Made by a program: the position numbers and the translations under genes. Under the pieces are notes generated by a model. It did no database searches. It worked only from the letters and a program-made list of their open reading frames with translations, and had not been told where the DNA came from. DNA of 19,677 nt from Lachnospiraceae bacterium. Lineage in GTDB: Bacteria; Bacillota; Clostridia; Lachnospirales; Lachnospiraceae. The first letter of the stretch is position 1, and the number at the start of each line of letters is the position of its first letter. Of the stretch, positions 12,375-19,677 are shown piece after piece. Where the stretch lies: positions 1-19,677 of the forward strand of contig SVEW01000029.1 of assembly GCA_015057205.1 (NCBI GenBank). Reading direction: 5' to 3'.

Positions 12375-13900
12375 AAAAATTATATTGGGGTGTAGGAATT
12401 CTACTGTTGGTATTATTTTGTCTGTGGCAGTTAAAAGACCCGATAGAGGTGTCGGCACGACGCTGGAGTGGCGTTACGGTTATGTATTTTCGTTATGATG
12501 AGTATAAGCGGCGTTATGAGTTGGATATGAGTGCGACGAAGCGCTATGAGGCTAGATTGTATGCACCTTACCAGATCCACGTGGGACCATCGCCTGGTTA
12601 TGTGATGGATTATTTTATGTTGAATGCACGTAAATATTATTACGAGACAGATTTTATTTTGAGCATGCAGCATTCGGAATTTATACGAATTTACGAACGA
12701 CCGATTCCAAAGTATTCGCAGCGGGTTTCCTATCGGTATTATGACGCTGCACGTAAAAAGTGGATTGATTATGGAAGTCATGTCGATGAAGTGAAGCAGG
12801 GAGAGCGGTATTCTTATACCTTTCAATCGCCACCATATTCTTATTTGCATGTGGGAAGTGTTGAGAAAAATGGAGAATATGTCTATGACTACTCAAAAAT
12901 CAGCTATAAAGTTGATCGGTATAATTACTTTTTGGTGAGTTGGTATCCCAGTGAGACCTATGTGTATTTTTATCCGGAGGGCGGAGAAGGAAGCATGGGT
13001 GTACAATCCGGATATTATGGAACCACAATGACGTTGAATGCCAATCGATTTAAGCGGCCGGGGTATCGTTTTGCCGGGTGGAAGGGAAAAGTAAACGGGG
13101 CAGAGCGAGAATTGGCGGATGGTGCAAAACTGTCGGTAACTTCCATGCGACATGGAGAAAGAATAAACCTTTATGCGAAATGGGAACCGATATTTGATAA
13201 AATGTTCCTGAAAAGTAATGATCTATTGGGATTAAATGAAACAACGATAAGTGATGGCATGCAGTGGGAAGATGAGTTTACGTTCCCGGAACTTCCATCA
13301 AGTGCTAAGGGAACACTGGTGGGATGGAGCCTTGAAAAACAAGGCGGGAAGCCTATCTACAAGCCAGGGTCTAAAGTAAAAATCGGTGAGCTGTATCAAC
13401 AGGGTGAAGCAAAACGATTGCTGGAATGGGAAGGGAAAAACGTAACACTGCCCCTGTACAGTGTGTGGGATATGGCTCCGGAGATTCTTTTGAAACATGT
13501 TTATGTGCCCGAAAAGTGGGCTAATGAAGGAAAAATTTCCTTAAACTTCCTTGAAAAGTTCTTGGAAGGAAAGGACCCGGAGGATGGAGTGGTTCCAATG
13601 CAGGAGCCGGAAGTTGGGGTGCGAGGGGGCATTAAAATTGTGGACTATCAAAAAATACTGTTTGAAGAGGCGAAAGGTGGCGATGTCGTTACATTGCCGA
13701 TTGAAGTGTACGATAAGATTGGGAATTGTACAGAAGGGGAACTTGTGGTGCACGTTGTTGCCACAGGTAATAAACAGCTGGGAAGGCGTGGACGGGTGCG
13801 TTTCATAGATGAGGCACACAAAGAAACGCTGGATGAAAAATCCGTATGGCGTGTGGACGAACGCTTATGGGAATTATTGAAGAAAGCCTTGAAGGGATAA
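12371..13900 (+). CDS. surface protein with MucBP-like, InlB B-repeat (Flg_new) and Ig-like domains, candidate pilus-tip adhesin
   Basis: The 509-residue protein starts with a basic cap and hydrophobic helix (residues 4-20), followed by an extracellular part. Residues about 116-195 are MucBP-like (VSYRYYDAARKKWIDYGSHV). Residues 197-273 are a Listeria-Bacteroides/InlB B-repeat, with PEGGEGSMG, the hallmark GYRFAGWKG and a closing LYAKWEP. A more worn second copy spans about 277-367, ending LYSVWDM. An Ig-like, DUF5011-like domain follows (369-465, ending DKIGNCTEGELVVHVV). The tail has VRFIDEAHKETL and SVWRVDE at 476-498. There is no LPXTG motif, so anchoring is not by sortase. As last gene of the operon, overlapping the previous one by four bases, it is best explained as the adhesin carried by the pilus. 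Confidence 0.85.
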   Translation: MKKLYWGVGILLLVLFCLWQLKDPIEVSARRWSGVTVMYFRYDEYKRRYELDMSATKRYEARLYAPYQIHVGPSPGYVMDYFMLNARKYYYETDFILSMQHSEFIRIYERPIPKYSQRVSYRYYDAARKKWIDYGSHVDEVKQGERYSYTFQSPPYSYLHVGSVEKNGEYVYDYSKISYKVDRYNYFLVSWYPSETYVYFYPEGGEGSMGVQSGYYGTTMTLNANRFKRPGYRFAGWKGKVNGAERELADGAKLSVTSMRHGERINLYAKWEPIFDKMFLKSNDLLGLNETTISDGMQWEDEFTFPELPSSAKGTLVGWSLEKQGGKPIYKPGSKVKIGELYQQGEAKRLLEWEGKNVTLPLYSVWDMAPEILLKHVYVPEKWANEGKISLNFLEKFLEGKDPEDGVVPMQEPEVGVRGGIKIVDYQKILFEEAKGGDVVTLPIEVYDKIGNCTEGELVVHVVATGNKQLGRRGRVRFIDEAHKETLDEKSVWRVDERLWELLKKALKG

Positions 13901-13907
13901 AAGAAAG

Positions 13908-13944
13908 GAATCTTGCACTAAGCAATTAGTGTGAGGTTCTTTTT
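13908..13944 (+). terminator. intrinsic terminator of the pilus operon
   Basis: A 14-bp stem (13908-13921 with 13926-13939, three wobble pairs) closes a GCAA loop and is followed by five T. It ends the nine-gene operon. Confidence 0.9.
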
Positions 13945-13984
13945 ATTGGGTGCTTTAATAGATTGATTTGATAAAATAATTGTA

Positions 13985-14013
13985 TTGACAAATTGGGATG
14001 GATGTGATAACTT
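13985..14013 (+). promoter_or_regulatory. probable promoter of the metNIQ operon
   Basis: A perfect TTGACA (13985-13990) is followed after 17 bases by TAACTT (14008-14013), a weak -10. The leader would be only about 45 nt, too short for an S-box or T-box. Confidence 0.55.
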
Positions 14014-14030
14014 AACAAATGCAATGTTAA
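14012..14030. promoter_or_regulatory. inverted repeat at the metN start region, possible operator
   Basis: TTAACA (14012-14017) and TGTTAA (14025-14030) form a palindrome with a seven-base spacer, lying across the proposed transcription start. This is a suitable place for a repressor, but no regulator is identified. Confidence 0.4.
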
Positions 14031-14063
14031 CTTAATGTATGACTAAGTAATGAGGGTGAAACA

Positions 14064-15041
14064 GTGATAGAAATTAAGAATTTGAAGAAAGTATGGGAGG
14101 ATGGTACTCCCGTATTAAACGACATTCATCTTACGATTGAAGATGGCGATATTTATGCGCTGGTGGGAAGAAGCGGTGCCGGAAAATCTACGTTGCTTCG
14201 ATGCATCAATGGATTGACGTCCTACCAGGAGGGAAGCCTGCGAGTAGATGGGAAAGAAATCAGAGACTATTCCGAGAGGGAATTACGAGAGTTTCGACGC
14301 CATGTGGGAATGATTTTTCAACATTTTTCCCTTTTGGAAAGGGAGACGGTTTATCGCAACGTGGCGCTGCCGATGCTTTGCTGGAAATATTCGAAGAAAG
14401 AAATCGATGAGAAGGTGAAGAGCCTTTTGGAGTTGGTTGGCCTGAGCGACAAGATGAATGCAAGACCAAGGAATCTAAGCGGTGGACAGAAGCAGAGAGT
14501 GGCGATAGCCCGTGCGTTGACCATGGATCCGAAATTTATACTTTGCGACGAAGCAACATCGGCACTTGACCCGAAGACAACGAATTCAATTTTAGAACTG
14601 TTGATGGAAATAAATAAAAAACTGGGAATTACCATAATTATCGTAACCCACCAGATGGAAGTGGTGCGTAAAGCCTGCAATAAGGCCTGCATTTTGGAGG
14701 ACGGAAAGATTAGTGACGAAGGAACGGTAAAGGATATCTTTATACGTCAGCCGGAATCTTTGCAACGTTTGCTTGGAGAAGACCGGAAGAAATTACCGGC
14801 AAGCGGGCACAATATACAAATCGCTCATATGATGAACACCATGCAGGATGGTGAGATGCTTGGAAAGATGGCAATGGCCCTGGGATGTGTTTTTCCGATT
14901 ATTGAGGGAAATATTCAGGACTATCAGGGAAGTCAGATGGGTGTGTTTACGATTAATGTGGATGAGGAACATTACGAAGCGGCGATTCGTTATCTGAATG
15001 AGAATGAATTTAAGTGGATGGAAGTGAAAGGGGAGCAGTAA
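14064..15041 (+). CDS. metN: methionine ABC importer, ATP-binding subunit
   Basis: This 325-residue ATPase drives methionine uptake from the cytoplasmic side of the MetI permease. It has Walker A GRSGAGKS (35-42), the Q-loop near Gln86, signature LSGGQKQR (138-145), Walker B FILCDEAT (158-165) and H-loop His196. The C-terminal part (about 245-320) is the NIL domain typical of MetN, which binds methionine and inhibits transport when the cell is replete. The start is GTG 14064, six bases after GAGGGTG (14052-14058). It is the first gene of a metN-metI-metQ-URO-D-like operon. The NIL domain together with an NlpA-type binding protein makes a methionine role much more likely than another amino acid. 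Confidence 0.95.
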   Translation: MIEIKNLKKVWEDGTPVLNDIHLTIEDGDIYALVGRSGAGKSTLLRCINGLTSYQEGSLRVDGKEIRDYSERELREFRRHVGMIFQHFSLLERETVYRNVALPMLCWKYSKKEIDEKVKSLLELVGLSDKMNARPRNLSGGQKQRVAIARALTMDPKFILCDEATSALDPKTTNSILELLMEINKKLGITIIIVTHQMEVVRKACNKACILEDGKISDEGTVKDIFIRQPESLQRLLGEDRKKLPASGHNIQIAHMMNTMQDGEMLGKMAMALGCVFPIIEGNIQDYQGSQMGVFTINVDEEHYEAAIRYLNENEFKWMEVKGEQ

Positions 15042-15042
15042 G

Positions 15043-15711
15043 ATGGTACTTAAAAATTATACCTATTGGCAAATATTTAAATTGTTGATTGTTCCAGCCT
15101 TTGTGGCAACTATGAAAATGTTGTTTTTTGCAACGCTATTTTCCACGGCGATTGGCTTTGTGCTTGGTGTAACGATTGTGGTTACCGAAAAAGGCGGCTT
15201 ATATGAAAATATAATTATTAACCGGATACTTGATTTTGTGATTAATACCGTGCGTTCGTTCCCGTTTATTATATTGCTGATTTCAATCATTCCGTTTACG
15301 CGTCTGATCGCTGGAACATCGATTGGAGAGACGGCGGCATTGGTGCCACTAACAGTTGCATGTGCACCGTTTATGGGAAGAATTTTTCAAAATAGCTTGA
15401 AAGAGGTAGATCCGGCATTGATTGAAGCGGCGCAGTCCTTTGGCGCGTCGAAGATGCAAATCATTTTCCGCGTAATGCTGAAAGAATCGGTGCCTTCCAT
15501 TATTTCCGGATTGTGTCTGGCAATCATTAATCTGTTGGGGTGCACAGCTATGGCCGGAGCGGTGGGCGCCGGCGGACTGGGAGCAATAGCGCTTACCTAT
15601 GGATACCAGAACTTCAACATGAAAATTATGTATTCCATTTGTGTGATTTTGGTGGTGTTAGTAGCCATTATTCAGTATTTCGGCGATTGGATTTACCGGA
15701 AATTGAAATAA
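15043..15711 (+). CDS. metI: methionine ABC importer, permease subunit
   Basis: The 222-residue integral membrane protein has about five helices and the usual MetI length. The cytoplasmic EAA loop that docks on MetN is visible as EVDPALIEAAQSFGASKMQI, near residues 120-140. The ATG lies one base after the metN stop, so translation is coupled, with the Shine-Dalgarno (GGGGAG) inside the end of metN. The final helix ends in a basic tail (IYRKLK). Confidence 0.95.
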   Translation: MVLKNYTYWQIFKLLIVPAFVATMKMLFFATLFSTAIGFVLGVTIVVTEKGGLYENIIINRILDFVINTVRSFPFIILLISIIPFTRLIAGTSIGETAALVPLTVACAPFMGRIFQNSLKEVDPALIEAAQSFGASKMQIIFRVMLKESVPSIISGLCLAIINLLGCTAMAGAVGAGGLGAIALTYGYQNFNMKIMYSICVILVVLVAIIQYFGDWIYRKLK

Positions 15712-15722
15712 CTTTGGTAGTG

Positions 15723-15735
15723 TCCGCTTGGCGGA
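15723..15735 (+). other. small hairpin between metI and metQ
   Basis: TCCGC (15723-15727) pairs with GCGGA (15731-15735) in the 63-base gap. Such hairpins between permease and binding-protein genes often mark a processing or stabilising site that raises binding-protein yield. Here that is inference, and the stem is short. Confidence 0.35.
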
Positions 15736-15774
15736 TTATACAAATATATTTTTAAGCAATAACAGGAGGTTATT

Positions 15775-16602
15775 ATGAAAAAAAGAATTATTGCTCTGAT
15801 GTTTGTGGCAGCTCTCGCTTTAGGATGCGTAGCTTGCGGGAAAACGGAATCGAAGACGGATTCAAACAAGAAAACAGCAAAAGAAGACAAGAAAGTGATT
15901 AAACTTGGTGTTCGTGATTCTTCCGATGCAATTGATGTTTGCAAAAAAGAAATTGAAAAAGCAGGATACAAAGTGGAAGTAACTGTTTTTGATGATTCTA
16001 TTCAGCCAAACGTAGCGCTTGGAGAAGGAAGCATTGATATCAACTGGTATCAGCATGAGCCGTACTTAGATGCATATAATGCTGAAAATGGCACAGATTT
16101 TGTAATGGTTCAGCCGAAGACAGCGGCTCCGCTTTTTGCAATGTATTCTGATAAGATTAAATCAGTAGATGAGATTAAAGATGGTGCAACCATCGGACTT
16201 TGTAATGACGCAGCAAACCAGGCAAGAGGTTTGAGACTGCTTGAGCATGTTGGGTTAATCAAATTGGATGAGTCTGTGGAGACTCCAACCAAACTCGATA
16301 TCAAAGAAAACAAGAAAAACCTGAAGTTTATTGAAACAGATATGCAGGTATTGCCACAGTCCCTTCCGGATGTAGATGCAATCGTGCTTGCAGCAGCACA
16401 TATGGCAAATGCCGGTCTTGATGCACAGAAGTATGTGGCAGCATCCGATGATGCAGAAACGTTTGCAGTTGGTTTTGTAGTTAGAAAAGAAGACAAAGAT
16501 GCAGAATGGGCTACCGGTCTTGCAAAAGCGGTACAGTGTGATGAACTTGCAAAATACTACAAAGAAGTAAAACAGGGAACCATGGTTCCAATGTGGAAAT
16601 AG
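15775..16602 (+). CDS. metQ: methionine-binding lipoprotein of the NlpA family
   Basis: This 275-residue lipoprotein binds methionine outside the membrane and delivers it to MetNI. The signal is MKKRIIALMFVAALALG, with Cys18 or Cys21 (in GCVACGK) as the lipidated residue; I cannot decide between them. The mature part has NlpA features: KLGVRDSS at the start, NVALGEGSIDINWYQHEPYL (also seen in MetQ as the region around the ligand), and PQSLPDVDAIVLAAAHMANA. AGGAGG lies seven bases before the ATG. Confidence 0.95.
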   Translation: MKKRIIALMFVAALALGCVACGKTESKTDSNKKTAKEDKKVIKLGVRDSSDAIDVCKKEIEKAGYKVEVTVFDDSIQPNVALGEGSIDINWYQHEPYLDAYNAENGTDFVMVQPKTAAPLFAMYSDKIKSVDEIKDGATIGLCNDAANQARGLRLLEHVGLIKLDESVETPTKLDIKENKKNLKFIETDMQVLPQSLPDVDAIVLAAAHMANAGLDAQKYVAASDDAETFAVGFVVRKEDKDAEWATGLAKAVQCDELAKYYKEVKQGTMVPMWK

Positions 16603-16612
16603 TGTACTAAAT

Positions 16613-17701
16613 ATGGAACTTATCAAGTTAGAAATGACGCCAAAAGAAAGGCGCGCAGCCTATGCAAAAGGGGAGGAGGTAGACCGGATTCCTGCCACGC
16701 TCAGCGCGGGGGAAACGGCTCCGCCTCTTTATGGATACCGCATGAGGGACTATTATTTTAATGCGGATGTGATTGTAGATGTGGAAAGCCGGCTGGCAGA
16801 AGATTTTGGCGCAGATAATATGGGCGTAGGCCTTGGACTTCGTTCGGTTGTGGAGGCACTGGGAACGGAAATTGCAATCCCGGAAAATAGCGTTTCTTAT
16901 ATAGCAAAGCCGAGATTACAATCCTTTGACCAGGTTCGGGAATTGTCCATGATTAATATTGATAGGGACGGAAGATTTCCAATTCTTATGGAGGCTCTGG
17001 ATAAGCTCCTTAATAAGTATGGAAACGAACGGGGACTTGGCAGTGGATTGGCGGGCCCGTTCACAACAGCAGCCGGACTGATTGGAACCGAGCAGTTTTT
17101 GATGGGCATGATTCGTGACGAGGAAGGAGCGCATAGGCTCTTACAATTTACGACGGATTGTGTGGTGGAAGTCTGTAGGGAGATTAATAAGCGTTTTGGG
17201 ATTGGGTTTATGTTGTCTGAGCCTATGGGATCCATGAATTTAATTAGCAAGAGACAGTTTAAAAAATTCTTTTTGCCATATCTGAAACAGACGGTTTCCC
17301 GTATGAATGAGTTCCAGGGCGGAACCGGTATTCATATTTGCGGAAACACGTCGGATCGTTGGCAGGAAGTGGTGGATGCAGGGGTCAGCTCCTTTTGGAT
17401 TGATAACTGCGAAAGTATCAGAGAGCTAAAAGAATTGTACGGCGACCGGGTTGCGGTGATTGGTAACCTGCCGCCGGTGGATGTTTTGTGGAAAGGAACA
17501 CCGGAGGATATTTGGATGCATGTGCGCAAGTGTCTGGAGGAGGCGGCTGATAGTCCCCTTGGCTATACGCTTAGTCCGGGATGTACAACACCGATGGGAA
17601 CATCCAAAGAAAATATGATCGCATTTATGAATGCCGCGGCCACACTTGGACGCGGTGCGAAAAAAGGACAGTTGCCGAAAGGACTGTCATCCATTGTGTA
17701 A
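16613..17701 (+). CDS. uroporphyrinogen decarboxylase-family (MtaA/CmuA-like) protein, possible corrinoid methyltransferase
   Basis: The 362-residue protein belongs to the URO-D superfamily by overall pattern (MTPKERRAAYAKGEEVDRIP near the start, GLGSGLAGPFTTAAGLIG at 141-158). True HemE motifs are not present. It has His241-x-Cys243 (GIHICGNT) and Cys324 (LSPGCTTP), the HxC...C zinc-ligand set of the MtaA, MtbA and CmuA methyltransferases, which move methyl groups between a corrinoid protein and a thiol. It starts 11 bp after metQ with no good Shine-Dalgarno, so it probably relies on coupled translation and belongs to the methionine operon. A role in methyl transfer to or from a thiol linked to methionine supply is a reasonable inference. 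No corrinoid protein is encoded nearby. Confidence 0.8.
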   Translation: MELIKLEMTPKERRAAYAKGEEVDRIPATLSAGETAPPLYGYRMRDYYFNADVIVDVESRLAEDFGADNMGVGLGLRSVVEALGTEIAIPENSVSYIAKPRLQSFDQVRELSMINIDRDGRFPILMEALDKLLNKYGNERGLGSGLAGPFTTAAGLIGTEQFLMGMIRDEEGAHRLLQFTTDCVVEVCREINKRFGIGFMLSEPMGSMNLISKRQFKKFFLPYLKQTVSRMNEFQGGTGIHICGNTSDRWQEVVDAGVSSFWIDNCESIRELKELYGDRVAVIGNLPPVDVLWKGTPEDIWMHVRKCLEEAADSPLGYTLSPGCTTPMGTSKENMIAFMNAAATLGRGAKKGQLPKGLSSIV

Positions 17702-17711
17702 GCAAAAAAGA

Positions 17712-17743
17712 AAGCCATCGTGGAGTGTCCGCGGTGGCTTTTT
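17712..17743. terminator. bidirectional intrinsic terminator
   Basis: A 13-bp stem (17712-17724 with 17728-17740, with wobbles) closes a GTG loop. T-run TTTTT (17739-17743) serves the plus-strand met operon. The A-rich stretch before the stem (CAAAAAAGAAA) becomes a T-run on the minus strand and serves the CNNM gene. Confidence 0.9.
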
Positions 17744-17756
17744 AGTAATCATTCTG

Positions 17757-19034
17757 TTATTCGGTTATATCTACTTCCGGAAAACTTTTCGGAATTCGAA
17801 TCAATAGCTTGTCAATTCGGTTCTTATCCATCTTTAATACCTTAAAGTAAATGTTGTTCATATCCGTAACTTCATCATCTACGGCAGGTAGATGATCCAA
17901 AAGTCCAAACACATAACCTGCAATGGAATCGTAATCCTCAGAGGTGATGGGGAGGGACAATTCCTGAGCCACATCATCTAAATTGGTGACGCCGAGTACT
18001 TGATACTCATTCTCGCCAAGAGGAAGAATGGGCTCTTCTTCTTCGTCGTACTCGTCATGGATTTCCCCAACGATTTCTTCCAGTAAATCTTCTAAAGTAA
18101 CCAGACCGGCTACGTCACCGTATTCATCCAAAATGATGGCAATGGCAATGGACTGATCACGCATTTGCAAAAACAATTCCGCGGTATTCTTGTGTTCGTA
18201 GGTGAAGAATGGCTCGCGCATAATATCGCGTATGTGGAAATGTTTCCGGTCTTTAAGCAAAAGCAAATCTTTCATGTTGACGATGCCGACAATGTTATCC
18301 GTACTATCCTCGTATACCGGAATGCGTGTAAGCTTATCCTCGCTGTAAACCGCTAATAATTCATCATAAGTACAATTAATGTCTATCAGGGTCATGTCAA
18401 TACGAGGAACCATCACTTCCTTGACCTGAGAATCGTGAAAATCAAATACGTTGGTAATAACCTGATGAGAATCCGATTCCAGTTCCCCGCTTTCGTGGCT
18501 GACGTTAATCATGGTACGCAGTTCATCTTCCGTAGGGGCATCCGCAGTAACGTCTGCATTTACGTGAAAAATACGCAATACGAATAATGCAAGATGGTTC
18601 ACAATAAATATGATTGGCGTTAACAATTTCATCAGCACGTAAATAAAAGCCGAATAGGAAAGGGCCAACTGATCGGCACGCAGTGTGGCAATGGTCTTCG
18701 GTGTTATTTCTCCAAAAATCAGAACGAGCAACGTTAACAGACCGGTTGCGATACCGGCACCAACATTTCCCCACAAGGAAATCGCAAGCGTAGTAGCAAG
18801 CGAAGAGGCGGAAATATTAACAAGGTTGTTGCCGATTAAAATAGCACTCAACATTTTTCCCTTGTTCTGGGTAATTTTTAGGACGCGTTTGGCTCGACGA
18901 TTACCTTCTTCTGCCTTGCTTTGCATACGTAATAAATTTGCAGTAGTAAAAGCAGTTTCCGCAGATGAAAAAAGGGCGGAAAGGAAAAGCAGCAGTATTA
19001 GGCAAACGAGCTGCGTCGCGACATAGGGGTCCAT
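17757..19034 (-). CDS. CNNM/HlyC-CorC-type membrane protein with CBS domains
   Basis: The 425-residue protein has a DUF21/CNNM membrane domain (about 1-190; opening LFSSAETAFTTAN, then IGNNLVNI and GEITPKTIA). A CBS pair follows (about 205-330; MVPRIDM and RIPVYEDSTDNIVGIVNMKD, then LDEYGDVAGLVTLEDLLEEI). A C-terminal CorC_HlyC domain (about 345-420) ends it. Members such as Staphylococcus MpfA and bacterial CorC act in magnesium or cobalt export and tolerance; the old name hemolysin is misleading. AAGGAGG lies six bases before the ATG. It is monocistronic on the minus strand and shares its promoter region with the divergent mutY. Ion specificity is not visible from sequence. Confidence 0.93.
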   Translation of the reverse strand: MDPYVATQLVCLILLLFLSALFSSAETAFTTANLLRMQSKAEEGNRRAKRVLKITQNKGKMLSAILIGNNLVNISASSLATTLAISLWGNVGAGIATGLLTLLVLIFGEITPKTIATLRADQLALSYSAFIYVLMKLLTPIIFIVNHLALFVLRIFHVNADVTADAPTEDELRTMINVSHESGELESDSHQVITNVFDFHDSQVKEVMVPRIDMTLIDINCTYDELLAVYSEDKLTRIPVYEDSTDNIVGIVNMKDLLLLKDRKHFHIRDIMREPFFTYEHKNTAELFLQMRDQSIAIAIILDEYGDVAGLVTLEDLLEEIVGEIHDEYDEEEEPILPLGENEYQVLGVTNLDDVAQELSLPITSEDYDSIAGYVFGLLDHLPAVDDEVTDMNNIYFKVLKMDKNRIDKLLIRIPKSFPEVDITE

Positions 19035-19086
19035 AGACTTCCTCCTTAATGTGATTTGTAGTGTCGCAGGACACGTTTATTTTATC

Positions 19087-19095
19087 ATTATAGCA
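19087..19095 (-). promoter_or_regulatory. extended -10 promoter of the CNNM gene
   Basis: On the minus strand TGCTATAAT combines a perfect -10 hexamer (19092-19087) with an upstream TG. I see no good -35 at 17 bases. Confidence 0.6.
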
Positions 19096-19124
19096 CATCA
19101 AAAGTTGTTTTGTATAGGATATGC

Positions 19125-19153
19125 TTGAAGTTTCCTTGGCAATTCACTATAAT
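19125..19153 (+). promoter_or_regulatory. sigma-A promoter of mutY
   Basis: TTGAAG (19125-19130) and a perfect TATAAT (19148-19153) are 17 bases apart, with GGATGGAGG before the ATG at 19186. Confidence 0.75.
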
Positions 19154-19185
19154 AAGGGAGTATGTAGTTTAAGGATGGAGGAATT

Positions 19186-19677
19186 ATGGTTAACGATTTT
19201 CCGTTTCAGAGGATAGTAGAACCGCTGCTATGCTGGTTTGACGAGAATAAAAGAACGCTCCCCTGGAGGAAGGACCGCAATCCTTATCATATCTGGGTTT
19301 CTGAAATAATGCTTCAGCAAACGAGAGTACAGGCGGTGATGGAATACTATGAGCGATTTATGAAGCGACTGCCTGATGTCACTGCCCTGGCAAACTGTCC
19401 GGAGGATGAGCTGATGAAATTATGGGAGGGACTTGGGTATTATAATCGTGCAAGGAACCTGCAGGCAGCAGCAAAGGAAGTGGTAGAAGTGCGTGACGGC
19501 CAGATGCCCACAACGTTACAGGAACTACTGGAATTAAAGGGGATTGGTGATTATACAGCCAGAGCCATTGCAAGTCAAGCCTTTGAAGTGCCGGTGGTTG
19601 CAGTAGATGGCAATGTACTTCGCGTGGTTACCAGAATTTCTGAAGATGATACGGATATTATGCAACCGTCTTTCAAG
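19186..19677 (+). CDS. mutY: adenine DNA glycosylase MutY, 5' part (cut by window end)
   Basis: MutY removes adenine mispaired with 8-oxoguanine in base excision repair. The first 164 codons are present and the frame is open to the window edge. Motifs seen are LPWR (25-28), PYHIWVSEIMLQQTRV (33-48) with catalytic Glu40, WEGLGYYNRARNL (80-92), the helix-hairpin-helix LKGIGDYTARAI (117-128), and VDGNVLRVVTR with catalytic Asp141. The pair corresponds to Glu37 and Asp138 of E. coli MutY. The iron-sulfur loop and the C-terminal 8-oxoG-recognition domain would lie outside the window. GGAGG sits a few bases before the ATG. The PYHIWVSEIMLQQT form distinguishes MutY from endonuclease III. Confidence 0.96.
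   Translation, partial: MVNDFPFQRIVEPLLCWFDENKRTLPWRKDRNPYHIWVSEIMLQQTRVQAVMEYYERFMKRLPDVTALANCPEDELMKLWEGLGYYNRARNLQAAAKEVVEVRDGQMPTTLQELLELKGIGDYTARAIASQAFEVPVVAVDGNVLRVVTRISEDDTDIMQPSFK

Noticed and set aside
12431..13819. Several minus-strand open frames opposite the adhesin gene
   Set aside because: They are antisense shadows without ribosome binding sites or recognisable domains, opposite a gene with clear domains.
16613..17701. True uroporphyrinogen decarboxylase (hemE)
   Set aside because: The N-terminal substrate motif of HemE (RQAGRYLPE-type) is missing. The HxC...C set points to the methyltransferase branch, and no heme genes are nearby.

Overview
The window looks like chromosomal DNA of a low-to-moderate GC anaerobic Bacillota, most likely a member of Lachnospiraceae (Clostridia). 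The 450-residue glutamate dehydrogenase, the Gram-positive type lipoproteins, the strong GGAGG ribosome binding sites, the AT-rich sigma-A promoters and the signal-less CwlC-like amidase all fit. This is inference from gene content; the genus cannot be fixed from sequence reading alone.

Layout. The left edge (1-54) looks like the last bases of a group II intron. It is followed by a monocistronic 87-residue protein of unknown function with its own promoter and terminator. Next comes a divergent regulatory unit. A minus-strand operon encodes an MMPL/RND-type membrane transporter (2473-4572) and a lipoprotein with xxxLxxG heptad repeats (560-2440). It faces a plus-strand TetR regulator (4758-5429). 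Three copies of a TGACC-N3-GGTCA-type palindrome sit on the two promoters, so the regulator probably represses both the exporter and itself. Glutamate dehydrogenase (5558-6910) has its own strong promoter and terminator. A short stretch of REP-like palindromes (7014-7160) separates it from a cytoplasmic-type N-acetylmuramoyl-L-alanine amidase with a SPOR-type tail (7223-7978). That gene resembles the mother-cell lysis enzyme CwlC and has a sigma-K-like promoter.

The most interesting region is 8058-13944. After a leader of about 320 nt with several hairpins comes a tight nine-gene operon. It encodes a 56-residue one-helix protein, a TadA/CpaF-type ATPase, a single T2SSF-type platform protein that looks like a tandem TadB/TadC, a TadE-like protein, two further tiny membrane proteins (35 and 45 residues), a 145-residue protein joining the same kind of N-terminus to an Ig-like domain, another TadE/F-like protein, and a 509-residue surface protein with Listeria-Bacteroides (InlB B-repeat) and Ig-like modules. 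Four of the small proteins share a signature at the very N-terminus, M-[KR]-x-[IL]-h-E-x-[YFL]-G-[GM], with Glu always at residue 6 and Gly at residue 9. There is no leader peptide and no prepilin peptidase gene in the locus. This reads as a minimal, possibly undescribed Tad-like pilus or pseudopilus tipped with an adhesin.

Downstream are metN-metI-metQ, a methionine ABC importer, followed by a UROD/MtaA-family protein with an HxC...C zinc-type triad that may act in methyl-group metabolism. A bidirectional terminator separates this operon from a minus-strand CNNM/HlyC-type CBS-domain membrane protein. The right edge holds the first 164 codons of mutY.
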